DNA of 64,000 bases from Primula veris (lineage: Eukaryota; Streptophyta; Magnoliopsida; Ericales; Primulaceae): positions 29,333,631 to 29,397,630 of the forward strand of contig OY821749.1 in NCBI GenBank assembly GCA_963682055.1, given 5' to 3'. Made by a program: the position numbers and the translations under genes. Shown in pieces: positions 43,407-56,084 of this stretch. The stretch's first letter is position 1. Every line of letters starts with the position of its first letter. The notes under the pieces were generated by a model, which searched no databases, was not told the DNA's origin, and worked only from the letters and a program-made list of their open reading frames with translations.

Positions 43407-44933
43407 AATTGTTCGTCAGATATGGTGAGTTTAGATTTATTTGTCTAAATTATCTGCCATTTTTGGCTTTCTTTAGTCAATTAATTTTGCTTTTGCTCTC
43501 TCGTTTGCTTATATTAAGCATTTCCGCTCATTGTTTGCTTATAGTACTGAAACCTTAGTTTAATCATTTGAAGGTTAGAAGCATGTGCATGATATGATAC
43601 AAACAAGAGCATGGACTCCCTCAGACAAAAGATATAAAGGTGAAGACGGAGATCAGGCCCCTCTACTTTCTCTTGTCGACAATATTATTGGTATGATCTT
43701 CCGTTTGAAATTTCTGTTTATTATAGTTAAGTTGCTTAATTTTAGAATGCTTTTCTCTCCGAAACACTTGTTTTTAAAGTAGCAGTGCAACTTTATCTTC
43801 ATTTCAGGCTCCGTTTAACCGACTTTATCCGGCTCCATTAACAGGCCAAATGAAGCATCGAAAGCTCAAGAGTGCGGAGATAAGACTGGCATGACTCTTG
43901 ATCATAATTGAAACCAGCCAACTAATATTCGAAGTCCTTATTGTTCTCGTCGAGACGCAAATTTATGGTAAGTTGTTCCATTGACAGCAGACACTTGACC
44001 TGCTCGGCACAACTCCATTTAGTCAAGAAAAACTTATGTTTGATTGCAGGACAGCTTTCATTTCTTGACAACTCATCTGATTTTATTTTAATTTTTTTAT
44101 TCAACTCGTTCTAAAGATAATTTAGATTTTCCCTGATTTAAGACATTAAACTGGAGCCAATTATTTTAAAACTTAAACGCATCAATTCAGATTTCAGTGG
44201 TTTGCTCCAATAAATTACTGCCTTGTGGATTAAGTTGTCACTGAAATTACTCTGTAACACGTCACATAATTGCATCATTACAATTCATGGTTAGACCAAA
44301 CATTTCTGAAAAATTGTGTACAGCAATCTACTCTGTATGTCATTAACCTGAGTACAGTGTTCATTCGATAACTCAAAACCTTTACTTGGTGTTACATTCT
44401 CAAGGAACACCTTATACTCATATAATTCTCGTCCTTTTTATTACACTGTTTTTTTATTAACAGCAGTGAACTCGTACACGTAGTTCTTGATTCTAATCTT
44501 ACTGGCCCTCGAGCCCCATCATCCCTTATCCGTTGTCCCGCCATTGATGCATCTTCCCATCTCCCAGCATACAGTACTGGGTATTAGGTAAATTAATAAT
44601 ATGCTTACTTACCCCTAAAAAAAGGGGACTGCAACGATTGTTAAGTACACAAAAGGAAAAAAAAAACGTTGCTTTATGTTCGATATGTGAGGGCAACGAT
44701 CTGGTTGTGTTATCAGTCAGTTCCTCCCAAGTGTATGATACTAATAGTGGACCAGTGGTTAGTGAACTAGCACTTGTTAGAGGAGTAGTGTTAAATAAAT
44801 TGACGGAATTGTAGTCTCGTGCACTCCCTGAAAATTACATAGTGAGTGTCATTCCATCAACATCCGTGAAAATTAGATCTCAAAATGTGAGATATTTTTG
44901 GATTGCAATTTCGCCTAGCTATTACAGAGCAAT
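43407..44933. other. Intergenic, no gene seen
   Basis: This includes the likely 3' UTR of the PPR gene. A frame at 43585-43782 has no recognisable domain. No element ends were identified. Confidence 0.5.
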
Positions 44934-45047
44934 CTAAACGGTCCATAAACTTAATCAATTGCTAAAATCCAAAAATCCGATTGACACCTCCTAAACGGTC
45001 CATAAACTCAATCCATTACTAAAACCCAAAAATCGGATTGCCACCTC
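44934..45047. repeat. 57-bp tandem repeat upstream of DAPF
   Basis: Two copies begin at 44934 and 44991, each with CTAAACGGTCCATAAACT, AATC, CTAAAA and CCGATTG or CGGATTG. They lie 140-255 bases before the DAPF ATG, within its promoter. Confidence 0.85.
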
Positions 45048-45188
45048 GAAAATAACGACTCCGATCAAAGTCAAAAACAATCATATTCATAATTTACTTA
45101 ATAAATTGTTTTACCAATAAACCAAACCCACCTCTCTCTCTCTCTCTCTCTACTATACATACATAATATATATATATATATATCGTTA

Positions 45189-48100
45189 ATGGACGTCGCC
45201 GCCGCTGCACCACCGTCACTCTCTCTCTCCTCCACCACCACCCACCCTTCTCTCTCCTCCCACCGCCCCCTCTTTCTCTCTCCCAAATTCCTAACAAAAA
45301 CCCTCAGATCAAACACTCTTAAAAAAACCCATAAACTCAGCATATCTGCTTCTTCTCTAACAATGGAAGCTCAGGAGAATCCTTTTAAGGAATCTTTTAT
45401 TGGTTCTAGAGAGAGAAACTTGATTCACTTTGTCAAGTACCATGGCCTTGGCAATGACTTTATCTTGGTAAATGTGTTTTTTTTCATTTTTATTCTCATT
45501 TGGTTCTTTTACTTGTTTTTTACGATCGGTGTTAAGGTTTATTGTTGTTCAGAACATGTGTTGTGGATTAAATTAATGGAAATTTTTTTATCATTTAGTA
45601 CACAGTTTTAGACTTCATTATCAAAAACCATTGTTAAAATCTTTTTTAAGATTAGGTATTTAGCTTCTTTTTTACTCTTCATTTCTCATGCTTACCGATG
45701 CTTAAAACAAGAAACGCAAATTGGGATTTTGATAATTAAGTCCGGAAGTATGTATTAAACGTTAACTTTCCCTTTAATTTTTTTGTTGTTGAATGCTATC
45801 TTATGAATAATGCAAGGAATAGATTTCTAATCTTTATTGTGATAGAAAGTGGTTTTGTTAGGATGGGAAGGAAATTTTGTTTATTAATTCTTGTTACATA
45901 GCTTTTAAGCGAAAAAGTTGGCTTATAGGAGGTTGAACAAACGAATTCATATTGGTAAGTATTAGTGTATCAGTATCACTCTGTAATTTTTACTTTTTTT
46001 TTAAACTTATTGTTTATGATCAAGTATGAGGTATTAAATAAATTGTATTCTTATTTTTTGTTGAATGATAAGTTGTAGATAGTGGAAAGACTATAATCCC
46101 ATCTCTTTTTTACGTTTGGTTGTGGTTGGAGGTGGATTTGTTTGTTTGGGAGGGAAACCTGTTTCATTTACTTTTTATATCGTAGCTTTTAAGCAAAAAA
46201 AGTTAGCCTATAGTATCTCGGAAATGATTTCCTACCACTCGGTTTTTACAGGGTTTTTTTAATCACTGTTTACGACAAGTATCTAGGACTGATTTCATAT
46301 CGGTAAATACTAGTACCACTCCAATCTTTAATGGAATTGTTTTTATACTAATTGTAAATGATAAGTATATGGGACTGAAAAAATTGTATCCTTGCTTGCT
46401 TGTTGAATGCTAACTTATGAATAGAGAAAAGATTAAATCTTTTTAATCTTGACTGTAATTGGATGTGGGTTTGTTAGGATTGGAAGGAAACTTCTTTAAC
46501 TTGCTTGTTTGGCTCTAGCTTTTAAGCAAATAAGCTGTTTTTAAGAAGTTGACAATAAAGTTGGGTTCATCTAGGTTTGAAATGAAGAATCTTGGGGTTT
46601 GGGTACGTTTTTTCCAATCATTGAGAGAAAAATTTGACTTGCTTCGTTAAGTACCACGGCCTCGGCAATGAATTTGTGACGGTAAGAATTAGTATCACTC
46701 TAGTCTTAAAAAGCTTTCTTTTATTCATTGTTTATTATTACTGGGTAGTGTTAAATCAATTGTATTTTTATTAACTTGTGTGTAGTGGAAATATTGTATT
46801 TTTATTAGCTTGTGATTAGATGTGGGTCTGTTAGTATTGGTTCCTGAGTTTGGTTGAATGATAATATTTGAATTGTAAAGAGGATATGCTAATTGTTCTT
46901 TTGGGTTTAACCTTTGAGCTGAGCTTGTTTACTTAGGTATAGCTCTGAAGCTGTGTAATAACAAAAGACATTTTTTACCTAAAGAGCCAGAATTCGAACT
47001 AGGTTTTGTTTTTGTTGAATTGCTTCGTGTAGATTGAGTGAGTGATTTTGATTTGAGAGTGATCCTGTAAAAGAATTCTCCTTTCATTGTACACCTAAAC
47101 TGGGGACAATAGATTTTGTTTTTCAGATATTTCTATTCTTTAAATTGATGTGTAGGTATACAAATAGTAGTGACTTTCACTATTCGTATTTTAATCTTAG
47201 TTGAATGGTAATGTTTGAACTGTGGACGGGAGATTCCAATTGTGGTATATTCTGTATTTTATTTTATTTTTGTTACAATTCAGAGTGATCTGAGGGCTGA
47301 AGCTAATGGAAATATAATAGTGATCAGAAAGCCTATGTTGTCGGTCAGCATGTCCTTTTTGGGCTCTGTGATTTGAGTAGCATATATAGGACTTGCGTGT
47401 TTCGTAGTTACTCTTGGAATAATATTTTCAGTTATTTGTTGTACTTAATTTAAAAACTTGAAAAAGTTCATATTTTTTTGTTGAAAGAACATATAATCTT
47501 CATCAGACTCGAATAAGTCTTCTCATTTTCATAAAAGCTGCGTGAAAGTACCATGGCTATATATAAACCAAAGAAGCATGGTTCGGCACTCACCATTTTG
47601 AACAGTAGCGTTCCACCCCAACTTCAAAAGTTGTAAGCACTTTTCATGTATTTCATAACTTTTGAACTCTCAGAAATATGTTACAAGAATCATCTTTATG
47701 AAAATGACACTACACTTTGTCACTTCTGTCATATGTGAAACTCAATTGTAATTGTGCAACTTTATGAAGTCACAGTTAGGAAGGAAATTCAGAATGAAGC
47801 ATCAGGTTGTCCTCTCTCAAAAATGTAACGGAAGCAAGATTTGCTCTTTCTTCGTCTTTTATCAATCACAAGTTCCTTAATAAGCATAAGATTGTTTATT
47901 ATTTGATAAAAATAGTTCGTAAAATACTTATAAGTTATACCTGTTTTAGGTGGACAATCGTGACTCAGTGGAGCCAAAAATCACTCCTGAGCAAGCCGTG
48001 GAGCTCTGTGATCGCAACTTTGGGATTGGTGCTGATGGTGTGATATTTGCTTTGCCAGGGATTAACGGCACCGATTATACAATGAGGATTTTTAATTCTG

Positions 48101-50154
48101 ATGGTAGTGAACCCGAGGTAACTCACTTTTATTTATCGTGATTTGAAGATTAAGCCCAAATTCCGTTATTAAATATTTTTGTTCTTACTAGTACATATTT
48201 TTTGTTCTCCTTTTAGATGTGTGGAAATGGAATACGCTGCTTTGCTAAATTTATTACAGAGCTTGATAACTTGAGTGGGAAACAAAGGTAACACTAAGTA
48301 TTTTTATCTGTTCTTCACATATGATGAATTTCTAGGAATTCCATTCATATTCTTCGGTATTAGAGTTGACTTTTGTTACTTTTGCGGTTATGCCGTCGAC
48401 ATTTTGTAGTTTCACCATACACACCGGTGCTGGTCTTATTGTTCCTCAAACTCAAGATGATGGACAGGTAATTCTTGTTGCCATATATAATTTAGAGATC
48501 ATGTGGTTGTTTCTTCAAATTAAGTTCTCATGTAATTACATTTATACATTCTGTTGTGCCTTTTCTTTTGAAGCTGTGTCCTGTGTCTTGTAACTCTTGA
48601 TATTTTATTGCACAGAAACTGTTAAAATGCTGCTCATTAAATACATTGTGGCCTTGTGACTCATTATTGTTGCAACTGTAGGTTCGAGTTGATATGGGTG
48701 AACCAGTTTTGAAGGCTTCAGATGTTCCTACCAAGTTACCTGCAAATGAAGGAGAATCTGTTGTAAAACAAAAGCTAGATATAGATGGTGTTAAGTGGAA
48801 CGTAACATGTGTTAGCATGGGGAACCCTCATTGTATCACTTTTGGTTCAAATGAAAGCCAGGTAACCATTTCTTGACATACTGACTTGTTAGATGAAAAT
48901 TTCTCACGTCGTCATGCGTGTTTCCATTTTATACCCTTTTTTTGCTATTTCCTTTCTTTCTTCACGTGGTAAACTGTTACAAGATTTTCAATATAGTCTA
49001 TTATCAGCTGTGTCTTAAAGCACCAAATATTGAAAGCACATATTTTGAAGCAAATAAGTGAGTTTTCAGATGTGAAACTCTTCATAATGCTAGAAGTTAA
49101 TTTTTCCGGGAATGGCCACTAGTGGTCGTCATCGTCTTCCTCTCCGTCTTAACATGATTTAACCATGTTTTTCACGTGTTTATCGCGCTTCTAATTTCAA
49201 CAACCTACCTCTTAAGAGCCTTTACCCCCTTTTGCAAGGAAATAGTATGAAGCCTGTAGATTATAATTTTCAAGTCATTCCATGGGTTTGTATGTACATT
49301 TTTGTATATAGTGTATCTGCCTAATTAGTATATTTTCTGGTGGCTACGTGCTTAAAAGTAGTAATTGTTTGTTCTTTTAAAATAGAATTTGCAGGTTGAT
49401 GAGTTGAACTTATCCCAAATTGGTCCGAAATTTGAGCATCATGAAATGTTTCCTGCCCGAACGAATACAGGTTAGTAGTCTATCTATATCGGTCCTCTTT
49501 GAACAAGTAGTTTTGCATTTGATACCTGTTAGCATACAATTGAATTTTATTGATCATGACTTGCTTTATTTTTTGCAGAGTTTGTGCAAGTTCTATCCCG
49601 TTCACACTTAAAAATGCGAGTCTGGGAACGTGGGGCTGGTAGGTTCCTTCCTCAATGCTTTGTGTTTGGTTGTCTAGTGCTTTTTCTCTCTCTCATGCAT
49701 ACGCCCGTTGGCTGTCTCAGTCGTACCTTTATAGTTGGTAATTGATAGACTTATAATGATGGCTGTTGTAGGAGCAACTCTAGCCTGTGGAACTGGTGCT
49801 TGTGCACTGGTTGTTGCCGCAGTTCTTGAAGGCCATTCTGAGAGGGTAATTTGTTTTTTTATTTTTTTATAAAGTTTCTGTTTGTCGGCCCTTGCTTGGA
49901 ACATAATTCAGAAGAAAAAGAAAAAATGGGAACATTGCCTTAATTTCTTTGGTGCCTCACCTTCGCTTTGCTTTGTGATGTTTGTTTGGCCAGTTTGGCA
50001 CTTTATAACCCTCTATTTTTTTTTTGCTGCTGAACAGATTTGTACAGTTGACTTGCCTGGAGGGCCATTGGAGATCGAGTGGAGCAAGAAAGACAACCAT
50101 GTTTATATGACTGGCCCAGCCGAGAAGGTGTTTTCTGGTGTTGCACATTTATGA
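45189..50154 (+). CDS. DAPF: Diaminopimelate epimerase, chloroplast form
   Basis: Nine exons: 45189-45467, 47950-48117, 48217-48287, 48410-48467, 48682-48861, 49395-49470, 49579-49638, 49772-49845, 50038-50154. They total 1,083 bases and 360 residues, with GT-AG borders and matching phases. The enzyme interconverts LL- and meso-diaminopimelate, the penultimate step of plant lysine synthesis, in plastids. It is cofactor-free and uses two Cys as acid/base; both are present in MCGNGIRC and ACGTGACA. Other marks are [31 protein letters not shown] and [11 protein letters not shown]. The first 50-60 residues are Ser/Thr/Pro-rich with basic residues and no acidic ones beyond Asp2, as in a transit peptide. 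A (CT)n tract lies in the leader at about 45130-45151. Intron 1 is unusually long (2.5 kb) and contains a copy of the exon 1 end. Confidence 0.97.
46625..46681 (+). pseudogene. Duplicate of the DAPF exon 1 end inside intron 1
   Basis: These 57 bases encode [19 protein letters not shown], against [19 protein letters not shown] at the end of true exon 1, and are followed by a good donor, GTAAGA. Length and phase would keep the DAPF frame open. No strong splice acceptor with a polypyrimidine tract lies directly before it, so it is probably silent. It belongs to a degenerate tandem repeat in this intron, with donor-like sequences at 45955, 46303 and 46682. Confidence 0.8.
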
Positions 50155-52035
50155 TGTTTTCGACATTTTTTTTGACGTCGCCAGACTAGTCTTCAAGGAA
50201 TTGGATTGCACTTTGTGAATTGTAATGGAAGTCATTTTATCTTTTTAATCAAGTTTTGATTTATTTTATAGCAATATGAAAGATATTTGTGGATCGCTTA
50301 TTCGAATGATTTGAAATGCTCTTTGAGATGTCAACGTTTGTGATTCACCTTCTATATGCTAATTGATTAGTTAATAGCCTCTCTATAATCTAAAGTAATA
50401 TTATTTCTCGGTCCTGATTCAGGCTGTGTGTTAATTTACTTATTGTATTAACTTAACAAGGTTTTATTGCATTTCATTAGATTGATATGTACGTATGATA
50501 TAGTAAAATGTGTTCCTTGAACTTACTAAAACCTGCAATAGTTATATAAATAGCTTTTTCGACACCATTTTTTGAATACAATATATATCTATCAAACTAA
50601 ACTAGTTTTGTTTATAAAATTTATACCATTACCAGCAACAAAGGCCAGTATTACCGAATTTTGGTAAATACCACCTGTATTTTTATTCTACCGAAGTTCA
50701 TGATGTTAATCGTGGCATCCTTCAATATAAATGTTCGTAGGATTCTAGGAATCCTAGCGAAATATTTAAAACTGTAAAAACATTTCTTAATATAAAGTTA
50801 GAAAAAACATAAACCGAGTTTGGGGAAGTAGTACGTTAAGTCGTGATGACTAGTACGTTCAGGAAATCGGATAAGTTGTTTCAAATAATTTTCTGTTCAA
50901 ATCTTTTTGGTTTCGTTTGAAAATCAGTTGATTGTCTGAAAATGATAGAGATCATGATCTTTAATGTAATATGAACGGTTAAATCATCACATAGTCTAAA
51001 TTGCAATTATCAAATAATCTTGTCTATTAGGATTTGCTATTTTTGGATGGAGCAAATCAAATCTTTTTAATCATGGCTAATTGTGATGGGATTTGATTCA
51101 CACATATCAACTCTTTTCAGTTTTCATTTTTATTTTAAGAAGATCTTTTCACTGTCTTCTTTTTTATTGCAGAGAACGAAGTAAAACGCAAAAGCCATTG
51201 TGCTTCTTGTACCCCAGGTAAAATCTACTATCATATAATTTTTAATAATAATAATAACAGATTCTAGGGGATGTATGTTTTCTGACTTCTCTCTTTGACT
51301 AATCTTTGGAAATATGGCTGATGTGATTTTGATCAGGTTAAATTTACATGCTATTCGGGATTTTAATCAGTATTTTCATGTTGATTGAGCCTTCAATGAA
51401 TAAGTTTTAGTTGGGATTTTTAGCTATTTTATTTTGTTACAACCCTTCTAATTAGTTTTTTCACTAGGTTCTCCAATTAATGTTGCTTTACAAAAAAAAC
51501 ATAGGAGTGTACATATGTTTGATTTTGCGGGAAAAATTGAAGTAAAGGGAAATTCAGGAATTTGTTTTAATTAGGAGGGAAGATTATAATGGTTTTTCAG
51601 GAATGAGGATTGTTAATTGGAAAGTTTTCCATTTAGCCTAAAGGGTGAGGTCGCAATCGCTAGATCAAAGCAATAAAACGGCTATGTATGAAATAGAAGA
51701 CAAGATCTCGTGTAGCGGTGAGATTGTGTTGATCCAACAGCTGTTCAGTAACTGTTTAGGCTAAACGAGAATTTTCCATTTAGCAAACTCATTTCTGTTT
51801 TCTCATATATACGCTCCTCACTACCAAGTCTGCGAGATTACATCAGCAGGGTGCATAACGTAACTCTTTAATTTTTAAAATAGGATGTCAATAGCCAATA
51901 TAAGTAAAAGAATCACTAAAATTTAAGTATGTAATAGTTTATCAACCTTGGTCAAAATTTCGGACTGATTTGAAAGTTGTATTTTAGTTTTTCATGTTTC
52001 GAAATAATTGAATTTGAGGTGAGAAATTTCCAGGC
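50155..52035. other. Intergenic, no gene seen
   Basis: This holds the 3' flank of DAPF and AT-rich sequence. At about 51609-51785, TTTCCATTTAGCCTAAA on the left and TTTAGGCTAAAC...TTTCCATTTAGC on the right form mixed direct and inverted repeats, perhaps an old MITE. Confidence 0.45.
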
Positions 52036-53185
52036 GATGACCAACATGATAAAGGAGCCGACTTTCTATCTGCCTGTCGATATTATTTTTGATATTTTAC
52101 CAAGATTACCGGTCAAAACTCTCATCCGATCTGAGTCTGTGTGCAAATCATGGTATGCACTCGTTGAAAAACATCATTGAAAACCATAATTTTATCAAAG
52201 ACACAACAAAAGGTACAAGCCAGTGTCGAGATAAACCCCACTTTTAGCAATATGCTAGTAATATCCGATGGTCCACATGTAAATACGAAAAAGTGTAGCT
52301 TGTTTCATTTTAGTGAGGCGTTTGATCGAATGCCTATCAGTAGGGCGTTGCCCTATTTATCCAATATGGAATCTTGGGTAATGGTGGGTATTTTCAATGG
52401 CTTAGTTTGCCTAAGCTTATCTTATGAAAGTCGAGAATTTATTATTTGCAACCCGACAACTGGACAGTTCCGGAACATTCCACCATCTTTGCTACTGAAA
52501 GGGTCTCGTGACACCATCTTTCTAGGTTTCTATTTACATGCAAACAATGGTTACGAGATTTTGAAAAATGTTTATAATACTTTGGAGGTTTATAGAACCA
52601 ATCCCGTATGTGCCGAGCTGTACAATATGTGTACAGATACATGGAGAGAAATTGAAATCAAATTCATGTACGAGACTTTTCTAAAGTTATCGGAGCCATT
52701 GGATTATCCAGAAGGTGTAATAATAGATGGTATTTTCTATTAGAAGGCTCAGAACACACAGGGTACTAGGTCATATGTTGCTTGCTTTGACGTAAGCATG
52801 TATTTGAGGTGATTGAAACTCCATTGGGTGGGTATGAATCGTATAATTATCAGTTCAAGTTATGCCACATACAAAAAGAAGAGAAAAAACTTGTTAATTG
52901 TTATGTTTTTTTTGCACGTTATACAGTTTAAATTGTGGAGTTTGATGGAAGACATGACTTGGAGGTTGGTCTATCAGATAGGTTGTTGGAACATTCAATA
53001 TTCTCCACTTCAGATGATGAAAGTTATGGGAGATACTAGAGCTGGCAAACACGTTGTGGGAACGTTTATCGTTGCTTGACCCGGAATCTGGAAAAATCAA
53101 TCCTCTTCGTAATTATGTAAAAGATCAGGAGACTATCAAAGGTGCTTATCTCTACACTGAGGCCTTTACACCAGTCTATGGATGA
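52036..53185 (+). pseudogene. F-box (FBA type) protein pseudogene
   Basis: The left part encodes a normal F-box (PVDIIFDILPRLPVKTLIRS, then ESVCKSWYALV) starting at the ATG at 52036. The C-terminal interaction domain follows (VGIFNGLVCLSL, FIICNPTTGQFRNIP, VIIDGIFY and finally LDPESGKINPL). At least two frameshifts separate the F-box from that domain (near 52160-52210), a TAG replaces the expected Trp codon at 52741-52743, and more shifts follow near 52795 and after 52900. Such proteins are substrate adaptors of SCF ubiquitin ligases. This copy cannot make a full adaptor; a bare F-box fragment of about 48 residues is all that remains open. F-box families in plants turn over fast, and dead copies are common. 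Confidence 0.88.
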
Positions 53186-53229
53186 AGCAAGTAGAAAGAG
53201 TAGTAAGGTAAAATTTACCTTTAAGAGAA

Positions 53230-53400
53230 AAACTGATTGTTACATTTTGTTTTTAGAGAATATTGTTACCATGGTCGCTTTGTGTCTCCTAATTTACCGT
53301 TATTATTGTTTTTAGAGAATATTGTTACATTTTGACCCTTTTATATAAGATTCTCTATTTACCATGGTCGCTTTGTGTCTCCTAATTGTTCGTTATATAG
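53230..53400. repeat. Partial tandem duplication after the F-box pseudogene
   Basis: TACCATGGTCGCTTTGTGTC occurs at 53267 and 53360 (93 bases apart), and TTTTTAGAGAATATTGTTAC recurs near 53250 and 53320. The copies are nearly identical, so the duplication is recent. Confidence 0.8.
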
Positions 53401-55940
53401 TTGCAGGTTTGGTAGTGTATACCTCAAGTTGTTAGCTTGTCGAAACAGTGAATTTGTCAAGTAAATGTCTCAATTAAGTTTGTTTTGATATAAAAAGTAC
53501 ATGTAGATTGCATTGTTATATGATAAACTATGACACTCGAACCATTTGAGGTTTCTATGTTTTTTGGGATGGTTTCTTGCATCTTGCAAAGCTATTTTGC
53601 GGGAGAAGGAGATTGAATCACAACCACAGTTGCCTTACATTTTTCTGTATTCTAAACAAAACGTTCCTCTGTTTTTGTGCTTCATTTCACGGTCTGTTGA
53701 ATTTGTTGGTTAAATTTTGTATTTTTTCTGAAAGTAGGAATTTTGCAGGAGCTAAATTTTACTAAATTGTGAATTTTAATCTCAGTATCATTGGGAAATA
53801 ATGCCAGAAGATCATCATGGACTTACTTGGCTGCAAAGTTTTCAAAAATAAACTGGCATATATTTGACGCATGAAAATAAGAGCTCAACTGTAATCTTCT
53901 AGGCTTTTTCTCTAGAGAAATAAATAGTTTTTAAGTTGGTTAACCAAATTGACTGTATCTCCGTTGGCCCGTTCGATAATATGTTCGGCGTCAATTAGTC
54001 TCAGAATTATTTCTTCTTGTTTCCGTAGCTTTCTGTTTTGGAAAATATACTAGTTAACCAATTGCTAACAAATTCAGCGCTCCATATAAAGGATTTCCGT
54101 TTTGCTACTGTTTTAAGTTTGATTGTGCATTTAGATTTTTCAACTCCATTGCTGATTTGTGTTCTAAAAAGCAAATCAACTTCATCTCAGGTACTCAAAT
54201 TGTCATCAACAAAGTTTAGAAATCAGTTTCCGAGACGAGATTAGTAAATAATTAAACTGTATCACTTGCAAAAATGACAGAGAAAGCAAAGTGCGGATAT
54301 AGTAGAATTTCTACGCAGCGGACATTTATCTTTATAGAAAAGTGACATATATCCGCTGTTTTTACCCAGAAAATATATAGTTATATACATACATTGAGGC
54401 GTCAAAACAATATCATATAATTTTAAGGGACTAAAATAAAATATAAATAAACAATTACATTTTGCCATTTTGGTCATTAGTGGATAAATGAGTAATGTAA
54501 AACAGCAAACATCACTTCTCATTTCTTTATTGATACAAAACAAATTAGAAAAAACATAACAAAAAAAAATGACATTCTTTGATGATTGAAATCACATGTT
54601 TCCAGATTTGAGATCTCCAAAATTCCCCAGTAATTATTTAGTATTTTCCAAGTCCAAAAATAACGTTCTCTTTAATTTTCCATGTTTTGTAATTAGAATT
54701 ATTGTCAATCATACTTGTTCGTGTTATCCACTCCTTCATGTAATATTCTTCCACCAGGGCTATACACACACACTCACTCATGACACATATTATATATACA
54801 TGATGTTATTGCACACATCCCAACTGAAAGCTATTTGCACATATTGTATAGACTAGCGTTGAGGCAGTCTGGCTCTATAGCGTTACTGAAAGCTACTTGC
54901 ACACATCCCAACTATTAAACGAAAGTAATTATAGGAGATTTTGAAATTTTGATCCATTTATAATTTTATTCGACATTTGGACTTGACAAATCTGATCCGG
55001 ACGTTAATATATATGATCAGGACAGTACGTATCATGACATGCAATATTTAATATAGAAACTTAAACTTTGTAAGATGTCCACTTAATTCCAAACATATAA
55101 TCAATCAAGTCTTGTTATGGATATTATCGTTATCACCCACCACTAATTATTAAATGACTAGACTTATGGCTGTCCTCAAAGCCTACGTCTGATAGATCCC
55201 TAATTAATCATCAAAAAATTAAATAATCACTTTCCAAACCATCGTATAACCACAAATCTCGTTTAATATTTTTTTAATCCTAAAGCTAACTAACACGACT
55301 AAACGTCATTGTATAGCCTAACTATAGAAAAGTTTAATATTAAGGCTATGTAAATAAACATTTACATGTAAAATAGATTTTTCGGATGATTGTTTTATCG
55401 TAAAACATTTTGTTTGTGAAAACTTTTCCCACAAATCCAGTAAAATTTGGTGAAACGATTACCCCGCAAATAAAGTTGTAAACAGTTTACGAAACATCTC
55501 TCTATATTCTTTTTAATACTAGTATTATAACTATTATTACTCATATGTCTACTTTTTCAAAATTATTTAATAAATAATCCAATTCCATCTAATTAACCAA
55601 AAATAGGAAAAAATGGGAGAAATTCTAAAAATAAATAACAAAAATGGGAAAAAACCGAAAAATCAAAAAAAAACAAAGAACATTCAAAAAAGCTAAAAAA
55701 AAATCAATATTATTTTACGTATATATCTATCTTATTGAAAATAATTTATAATATCTTCTATAATTCTAATTCTATGAGTTTATAGATTGAAAATTTATAC
55801 TGTAAGTTATTAGACGTATATTAAATTATAGTTGCTATACATGTTGAGATTTTACCAAATAACGATTTATTTGTTAAAAAAGTAATTTGTAAAAAAAAAA
55901 CTTACGTTTGTATAAAATTTTATGTGGAAAATTTTTATAC
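53401..55940. other. Intergenic, no gene seen
   Basis: AT-rich, with only short frames that lack any domain or signal. Confidence 0.5.
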
Positions 55941-56084
55941 ATCAAACGTCCGTAAATGAAAGGTAAACAAAAGTTTTCAGTATAAAACTTTTTCATTAAA
56001 ATATTTTTCAAGATCAAACGTCCGTAAATGAAAGGTAAACAAAAGTTTTCAGTATAAAACTTTTTCATTAAAATATTTTTCAAG
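55941..56084. repeat. Perfect 72-bp tandem duplication
   Basis: Copies 55941-56012 and 56013-56084 read the same throughout (start ATCAAACGTCCGTAAATG, end AATATTTTTCAAG). Identity in non-coding DNA points to a very recent duplication or an assembly doubling. Confidence 0.92.
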
